A DNA stretch of 18,822 nt from positions 1 through 18,822 of the forward strand of contig DEFL01000082.1 in the NCBI GenBank assembly GCA_002350845.1, given 5' to 3'. This document shows positions 14,359 through 18,822 of the stretch, piece after piece. The position numbers and the translations under genes are program-made. Under the pieces are notes generated by a model. That model worked only from the letters and a program-made list of their open reading frames with translations. It was not told the origin of the DNA and made no database searches. This DNA comes from Christensenella sp. UBA2853. Lineage in GTDB: Bacteria > Bacillota > Clostridia > Christensenellales > Aristaeellaceae. Position 1 is the first letter of the stretch; the number at the start of each line of letters is the position of its first letter.

Positions 14359-15006
14359 ATGGCAAACTGCCTTATTCTTACGCCTGATCCGGATTTTTTC
14401 CAACGGTTCCAATCTGAACTGGAAGATCTCCATCTGATCTGCATTCCATTTGACCCGTCGCATGCTTCCTTTCACGAGGGCATGCTTTCAGAGCTCATGC
14501 TCGTTGTCATTGATACTCATTTCCAGTGGCGCGCCGCAAGAAACATTCTCCCCATGCTGGAAGAGAGAAATCTTCCTGTTTTATTCATCTGCTCTTCCGC
14601 GCTTCAGCAGAATCATCTGCTGCGGCTGTATTATGGGAAATGCGACGCTCTTCCCTTCGGCTGCTCCTCTTCTGCACTGAAAGAATCGGTGATCACACTG
14701 ATTGAAAACAGCAGCGGGAAGCTCACGCTCGGCAGGCTTGAGCTCAATACAGTCCATCATACCGTCTCACTGGACGGTTCTGCTGTGCCTCTGACACTGC
14801 AGGAGTTCAGACTGCTGCATACCCTTATGCGAAATCCCAATACCCTGATGACCCGCGAGGATCTTCTCCGAAAGGCCTGGGACTGCCCGGCTGAGTGTAT
14901 CACCCGGACGGTCGATATTCATATTGGTCGTCTCAGGAAGAAACTCGGAAGCCAGTGGATCCAGACCATCCATTCTTCAGGCTACCTTTTCAATGTCTGT
15001 GAATGA
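14359..15006 (+). CDS. Orphan OmpR/PhoB-family response regulator with atypical receiver
   Basis: A 215-residue protein. Residues 1-115 have receiver-like spacing: D52 in VVIDTHF at the phosphoacceptor place, but the N-terminal acidic pair is reduced to TPDP, the motif threonine is S79 or S80, and the conserved lysine near LPFG is missing (DALPFGCS). Residues 120-215 are a winged-helix DNA-binding domain: PLTLQEFRLLHTL, TREDLLRKAW, RTVDIHIGRLRKKLG and a closing GYLF. The start is ATG 14359 because GGGAGG (14345-14350) lies eight bases before it; the frame extends upstream without a ribosome site. No histidine kinase is adjacent. The weak receiver suggests kinase-independent control. Its target may be the divergent membrane-protein operon. 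Confidence 0.85.
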   Translation: MANCLILTPDPDFFQRFQSELEDLHLICIPFDPSHASFHEGMLSELMLVVIDTHFQWRAARNILPMLEERNLPVLFICSSALQQNHLLRLYYGKCDALPFGCSSSALKESVITLIENSSGKLTLGRLELNTVHHTVSLDGSAVPLTLQEFRLLHTLMRNPNTLMTREDLLRKAWDCPAECITRTVDIHIGRLRKKLGSQWIQTIHSSGYLFNVCE

Positions 15007-15009
15007 CTT

Positions 15010-15432
15010 TTACATTCCGATTTCGCCCCATGAAACGGAGGAAATGTCCAGCGGAATCCCAATCCTTGCCAAGTCGCTCAGTGTCTCCGGCATCAGGCAG
15101 TATGCCATCTGCGCATAGTTGCTCTGTACATGCAGACGGAGTCTGACTTCTCCATACTGTTTCACTTTTTCAAGCCCATCCCGGGACTGTGCAATCTTTT
15201 CAAGAATCGTCCGCATGATTTCATCTCTACCCTGCGGAGACTCCAGTTCCTGGGCATAGATCCATTCATCCTCCCCTGCAACAATCAGCGGAAGACGATT
15301 GAGTATATCACCCTGGCGAATCAGCTTTGTCGGTTCGATTCCCAGGGTGTTTGTAATTTCATCCAGCGGAAGATTTGCGCCAATCACCATCAGTGCCAGA
15401 GAGGCATGATTAATCTTATCATTCTCAGTCAT
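15010..15432 (-). CDS. DUF4279-family small protein
   Basis: A 140-residue soluble protein of unknown function. The N-terminal ALMVIGANLPLDEITNTLGIEPTKLIRQGD, a central DEWIYAQELESPQGRDEI and a C-terminal half of alternating strands and helices fit the DUF4279 pattern (IxG..hxxxxIxxxLGIxPtxxxxkGd then a W). No signal peptide, membrane segment or catalytic motif is seen. AAGGAAG lies seven bases before the ATG. It converges on the response regulator with three bases between the two stop codons, leaving no room for a terminator between them, so transcripts from both sides probably overlap. DUF4279 proteins have been noted near toxin-immunity genes, but nothing here supports that role. Confidence 0.75.
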   Translation of the reverse strand: MTENDKINHASLALMVIGANLPLDEITNTLGIEPTKLIRQGDILNRLPLIVAGEDEWIYAQELESPQGRDEIMRTILEKIAQSRDGLEKVKQYGEVRLRLHVQSNYAQMAYCLMPETLSDLARIGIPLDISSVSWGEIGM

Positions 15433-15600
15433 ATGTTTGCTTCCTTTCTGAGAGCATTCTTTTGATTCTACCTTTCTGCACCCGTGAAAGGATTCCTGCT
15501 TTCAGATGTCCGTTTTTGCATGATGGCCTCCGGCATCGTCATGATCTGGCCCGCCTGATATCAAAAATCAGATCATGGATTTGTGAATCTGCTGTCAATT
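15433..15600. other. Divergent gap upstream of DUF4279 and aldolase genes
   Basis: No gene is supported here. On the minus strand TAGAAT (15465-15470) is the best -10 candidate for the DUF4279 gene but lacks a clear -35. The aldolase promoter lies to the right and is listed on its own. Confidence 0.35.
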
Positions 15601-15616
15601 TCTTTCTGGTTCTCTT

Positions 15617-15645
15617 TTCACGCTTTTCTTTGTGTGGTATAATCC
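15617..15645 (+). promoter_or_regulatory. fba: Strong extended -10 promoter of the aldolase gene
   Basis: TGGTATAAT gives a perfect TATAAT (15640-15645) with an extended -10 TG. A -35 TTTTCA (15617-15622) lies at the ideal 17-base spacing. Transcription would start near 15652, giving a leader of about 25 bases that contains AGGAGGG (15662-15668) before the ATG. This is the best promoter in the window, in keeping with high expression of a glycolytic enzyme. Confidence 0.8.
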
Positions 15646-15675
15646 AACCGAAATCACTTTTAGGAGGGATCCCCC

Positions 15676-16641
15676 ATGGCCATCGTAACAACGACAGAAA
15701 TGTTCAAAAAAGCCTATGAAGGTCATTATGCCATTGGTGCTTTCAATGTCAACAACATGGAAATCATCCAGGGCCTTACTGAAGCCGGCAAGGAATGCAA
15801 TGCTCCCCTTATTCTTCAGGTATCTGCCGGTGCACGTAAGTACGCCAAGCATGTATATCTTATGAAGATGATTGAAGCTGCGGTCGCCGACACCGATCTG
15901 CCCATCGCAGTTCATCTTGACCATGGTCCCGATTTTGAGACCTGCAAGAGCTGCATTGACGGCGGCTTCTCCTCTGTCATGATCGACAAGAGCGGTCTTC
16001 CTTTCGAAGAAAACATCAAGATCACCAAGCAGGTCGTTGATTATGCTCATGACCACGGCGTTGTTGTCGAAGCTGAACTTGGCACTCTGGCAGGCGTTGA
16101 AGATGAAGTGAAGGTCTCTGCTGAGGATTCTTCCTATACCCGTCCTGAGGATGTTGAAGAATTCGTAACCCGTACAGGCTGCGATTCTCTTGCTATCGCC
16201 ATTGGTACTTCCCATGGTGCTTACAAGTTCACGGCTGCACAGTGCACCCGCAATGCCGACGGCATCCTGATCCCGCCGCCTCTGCGCTTTGATATTCTGG
16301 AAGAAGTTTCCAAGCGTCTGCCTGGCTTCCCGATCGTTCTGCACGGCGCATCTTCCGTCCCGCAGGAATTCGTGAAGATCATCAACGAAAACGGCGGCAA
16401 AATGCCTGATGCTGTGGGTATTCCTGAGGAACAGCTCCGCAAGGCAGCCACGATGGCCGTCTGCAAAATCAACATTGACTCTGACCTGCGTCTCGCCTTC
16501 ACGGCCGCTGTCCGCAAGCACTTCAATGAAAAGCCTGCCGACTTTGATCCCCGTTTGTATCTGGGCGAAGCCCGTACCGCAATCAAAGCCATGGTCAAGC
16601 ATAAGATCGTGGATGTGCTCGGCTGCGACGGAAAAGCCTGA
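15676..16641 (+). CDS. fba: Class II fructose-1,6-bisphosphate aldolase
   Basis: A 321-residue zinc-dependent aldolase that splits fructose 1,6-bisphosphate into dihydroxyacetone phosphate and glyceraldehyde 3-phosphate in the cytosol, and runs in reverse in gluconeogenesis. Motifs: GAFNVNNME (21-29), HLDHG with catalytic D82 and zinc ligand H83, EAELG with E134, GTSHGAYK with H180, LHGASS with H223, and INIDSDLR (265-272). The length is usual for the Firmicute class II enzymes. The full active site favours the fructose enzyme, though tagatose-bisphosphate aldolase cannot be fully excluded by eye. Codons are markedly biased compared with neighbours, as expected for high expression. It is a single-gene unit with its own promoter and terminator. 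Confidence 0.95.
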   Translation: MAIVTTTEMFKKAYEGHYAIGAFNVNNMEIIQGLTEAGKECNAPLILQVSAGARKYAKHVYLMKMIEAAVADTDLPIAVHLDHGPDFETCKSCIDGGFSSVMIDKSGLPFEENIKITKQVVDYAHDHGVVVEAELGTLAGVEDEVKVSAEDSSYTRPEDVEEFVTRTGCDSLAIAIGTSHGAYKFTAAQCTRNADGILIPPPLRFDILEEVSKRLPGFPIVLHGASSVPQEFVKIINENGGKMPDAVGIPEEQLRKAATMAVCKINIDSDLRLAFTAAVRKHFNEKPADFDPRLYLGEARTAIKAMVKHKIVDVLGCDGKA

Positions 16642-16668
16642 GTCGAAACTTCATAAAACAAACAAAAC

Positions 16669-16703
16669 AAACAGGAGCGGCAAATGCTGCTCCTGTTTTG
16701 TTG
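16669..16703. terminator. Bidirectional rho-independent terminator between fba and the VanW gene
   Basis: AAACAGGAGC (16669-16678) pairs with GCTCCTGTTT (16689-16698) in a 10-bp stem with a ten-base loop. T-rich tails follow in both directions: TGTTTTGTTG-type on the plus side and TTTGTTTTGTTTG on the minus side. It can end the aldolase transcript (+) and the VanW transcript (-), whose stop codons face each other across it. Confidence 0.85.
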
Positions 16704-16710
16704 TACCGGT

Positions 16711-18822
16711 TTACTGTGGTCTCTGTGTCACACCGACATAGATCTTTTCAGCTTTTGGCTTATAGACATCCGTATACATGAACGTCCGATCGACTTCCCT
16801 GCCGTTTTCATACGTAACACGCCAGCTGTCAACAGAGCAGCCATTGCTGGCTTTTCTGACAACCTTCTGCTGATCCGTATAGGTGACATATTCCGCGTTT
16901 CTGTCCTTCACGTATTCCGGCTCGGTTGGTGCTTCAATGACCGTTTCCTGCGTCACAATGTCGTAGGACAGGCCGTTCAGGCTTGCTCCATAAATATTCA
17001 CGACACATACAAGATTGGTTCTGCGGGTCGGCGAAGACTGTACGGCCGCTGTGATATAGATCGGTGAGGTGGTCGTGTTCTTAAACACCATATCGATCTT
17101 GTGGTTGGAATACCAGTACACGGTGGCATCCTTGCCGTATTCGATATAGCTCACAGCATCAGAGTGCGGTTCCCTTTTCAGAATCTCCATACCGGCCCGG
17201 ACAGCTGCAAGATAGACCGTCGTACTCGCCTGACAGACGCCGCCGCCAATGCCATCTGACAATTCCCCGTACGCGTATTCAATGGCCGGAAGGAATCCAT
17301 TCTTTTCTGTTCTCGGTCCCACAATATTGTTGAACGAGAACTGCCCGCCCGGCTGAATAATGGTGCCGCTGATTTTTGAAAACGCGGTTCGGATGTTTGC
17401 ATTGCGCTCTTCTGCTGAAGAAGAGGAAATCGGGGTTGTTGCCGTTCCTCTCAGCTCGAGAAGGCTGCTCTTTATGCTTTCCACCGTCACATTGGGCTGC
17501 TGTGTATCCAGCTGAAGCTCAACATTGGAGGTCGTCATCTGCGAAAGGCTGGAAAAAATCGCCTGCTTGGCGGCTTCTATATTCAGGCTCCGCCCGACAA
17601 CCTCTTCATTGAAAGTGAAGGGGTAGGAAAGATCCGGATTGAACGAGGCAATGGTCGCATCCCGGGCTTCACGGTAAACCTGCCGATTAATTTCCTGAAG
17701 AACAGAATCAATCACGCTGGTATCTCCGCTCGGGTTGGCGGTATAGGCATGATATGCATTTGCCTGAAGCGCATCCATTGCCGCTTTCCGTTCTTCCACG
17801 GTGCCGATGTGCCCCTGATTCCATGCCGCAGCAAGTGCATCCTGCACATCAACATTCATGGAAAGATCGGATCCTGTAATTGTGCGCACAACCTGTCCGT
17901 TGTAAGTCAGGTTGACAGACCAGGCACTGGAACGCTGCTGTGCATTGCTTTGAACCATGGCCTGTGCCTGCGCCATATTCATTCCTTCAAGCGCGATTTC
18001 ATCCACATAGACGCCCGGCACAAACAGGGTGTCATATGAACGGACATATTCTTCCATCGCCCTGTAATCCGCACGTTCCTTCAGATATCTCGTCAGGAAA
18101 ATGCTTCCGACGATCAGGACAGCGGCGGCCAGAATGCCTGCAAGGATTTTCTGAACCAGTCCTTTTCCCTTCTGAGCAGACTGCGAACGATTCCTGCCCT
18201 GCTGTTCCTGAGGATGAAATCCATTCTCCATCTGACGCTGTTCCTGGACAGGCTGATTGTCCACTCTGCCCTGCCCCTGCTCCTGATTCGGATAGTACGG
18301 TTTCTGAGCGGGGTATGCAGCGGGATAGTATCCGTTCTGCCCTTCGGTCGGGCGATACCCTTCATACGGGACATTATCCTGTCCTGCGGTCATCCGCTGC
18401 TTCTGGACATAGGCACCGGACTGGCCTGCGTTGATCCCCTGATTGTCCGCTCGCCAGGTCATCTGGCCGGGTGCAGCACCGTTTGCTCTCCAGCCCTGTG
18501 CTTCCGGATAACCCGTCGGATAGGCATTGGACGCATTGACAGGCGCACTCCTCTGCGCATACTGCGGTGCAATCGGGCCGGTTGTTCTGCCGTTCTGCGG
18601 CGTGATCGGGCCGGTTGTTCTTGCATTCTGCGGCGCGATCGGGCCGGTCGTTCTTGCGTTCTGCGGTGCAATTGGGCCGGTTGTCCTTGCGTTCTGCGGT
18701 GCAATCGGGCCGGTTGTTCTGCCGTTCTGCGGAACAATTGGGCCGGTTGTTCTTGCATTCTGCGGTGCAATCGGACCGGTTGTCCTTGCGTTCTGCGGCA
18801 CAATCGGACCGGTTGTCCTTGC
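16711..18822 (-). CDS. VanW-domain surface protein with cytoplasmic repeat tail (5' end outside window)
   Basis: The visible part has 703 residues; the true start lies beyond the right edge because the frame stays open to the last base. Counting from the first visible codon: residues 1-85 are an 11-residue tandem repeat (PQNxRTTGPIx); 86-215 are rich in Q, N, P, Y and G; a basic stretch leads into one membrane segment (about 224-244); 260-460 resembles the YoaR-type peptidoglycan-binding-4 region; PGGQFSFN (491-498) and GGGVCQ (526-531) mark the VanW domain; residues 620-697 look like a G5-type C-terminal region. The order predicts a cytoplasmic disordered tail and an extracellular wall-facing body. 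The biochemical function of VanW domains is unknown. Transcription ends at the shared terminator by the aldolase gene. Confidence 0.85.
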   Translation of the reverse strand, partial: ARTTGPIVPQNARTTGPIAPQNARTTGPIVPQNGRTTGPIAPQNARTTGPIAPQNARTTGPIAPQNARTTGPITPQNGRTTGPIAPQYAQRSAPVNASNAYPTGYPEAQGWRANGAAPGQMTWRADNQGINAGQSGAYVQKQRMTAGQDNVPYEGYRPTEGQNGYYPAAYPAQKPYYPNQEQGQGRVDNQPVQEQRQMENGFHPQEQQGRNRSQSAQKGKGLVQKILAGILAAAVLIVGSIFLTRYLKERADYRAMEEYVRSYDTLFVPGVYVDEIALEGMNMAQAQAMVQSNAQQRSSAWSVNLTYNGQVVRTITGSDLSMNVDVQDALAAAWNQGHIGTVEERKAAMDALQANAYHAYTANPSGDTSVIDSVLQEINRQVYREARDATIASFNPDLSYPFTFNEEVVGRSLNIEAAKQAIFSSLSQMTTSNVELQLDTQQPNVTVESIKSSLLELRGTATTPISSSSAEERNANIRTAFSKISGTIIQPGGQFSFNNIVGPRTEKNGFLPAIEYAYGELSDGIGGGVCQASTTVYLAAVRAGMEILKREPHSDAVSYIEYGKDATVYWYSNHKIDMVFKNTTTSPIYITAAVQSSPTRRTNLVCVVNIYGASLNGLSYDIVTQETVIEAPTEPEYVKDRNAEYVTYTDQQKVVRKASNGCSVDSWRVTYENGREVDRTFMYTDVYKPKAEKIYVGVTQRPQ
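18562..18822 (-). repeat. 33-bp coding tandem repeat with a 132-bp higher-order period
   Basis: Seven full 33-bp units start at 18562, 18595, 18628, 18661, 18694, 18727 and 18760, and an eighth is cut by the window edge. Units 1 (18562-18594) and 5 (18694-18726) are identical base for base; both encode the glycine variant PQNGRTTGPI, all other units the alanine variant PQNARTTGPI. This gives a four-unit rhythm (A, A, A, G twice), so a 132-bp block was probably duplicated. Every unit keeps the reading frame. Confidence 0.93.

Noticed and set aside
15595..16602. Minus-strand open frame of 335 codons opposite the aldolase
   Set aside because: It is antisense to a clear, strongly codon-biased aldolase, and such bias commonly removes stop codons from the opposite frame. 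Its protein shows no recognisable fold motif.
18799..18801. GTG as the start of the VanW gene
   Set aside because: The codon is a valine position inside the repeat, the frame is open to the window edge, and no ribosome site precedes it. The gene is truncated by the window.
18562..18822. CRISPR array
   Set aside because: The 33-bp units abut with no unique spacers and encode an in-frame peptide repeat.

Overview
The window looks like a chromosomal segment of a low-to-moderate GC Gram-positive bacterium of the Bacillota. The grounds are strong AGGAGG-type ribosome binding sites, extended -10 promoters (TGnTATAAT), a VanW-type cell-surface protein, a class II aldolase of the type common in Firmicutes, and a teichoic-acid-style phosphotransferase. 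An Erysipelotrichaceae-like or Lachnospiraceae-like gut lineage is a guess only. There are no rRNA or tRNA genes, insertion sequences, integrases or CRISPR arrays.

Region 1 (about 98-9764, minus strand) is one tightly packed ten-gene operon with a promoter at its right end and a rho-independent terminator at its left end. In order of transcription it encodes: a HAD phosphatase/phosphomutase-like enzyme; two tandem sugar-nucleotidyltransferase paralogues, the first with a damaged nucleotide-binding loop; a two-domain LpxD-like left-handed beta-helix acyltransferase; a DltA-like AMP-forming ligase; a carrier protein; a PLP-dependent (fold III) amino-acid decarboxylase; a family 2 glycosyltransferase; a Wzx-like flippase; and a TagB/TagF-like CDP-polyol phosphotransferase. 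Most junctions are 4-16 bp overlaps or abutting codons, so one pathway is likely. My reading is that it makes a surface phosphoglycopolymer whose sugar carries an unusual amine-containing acyl group. That group would be loaded on a dedicated carrier protein, decarboxylated while tethered, and transferred by the LpxD-like enzyme. This is the candidate undescribed system in the window.

Region 2 (9894-14358, minus strand) holds a separately promoted PHP-domain protein with altered C-terminal metal motifs. Upstream of it lies a two-gene unit, a DUF2142 polytopic membrane protein followed by a DPM1-like polyprenyl-phosphate glycosyltransferase. This has the layout of lipid-linked-sugar modification systems. 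The 339-base divergent gap 14020-14358 contains a perfect 14-bp inverted repeat.

Region 3 (14359-18822) has mixed strands. It contains an orphan, atypical OmpR-family regulator (+); a DUF4279 protein (-) whose stop codon lies 3 bases from the regulator's stop; a class II fructose-bisphosphate aldolase (+) with its own strong promoter; a bidirectional terminator; and the 3' part of a VanW-domain surface protein (-). The VanW gene runs off the right edge inside a 33-bp coding tandem repeat.
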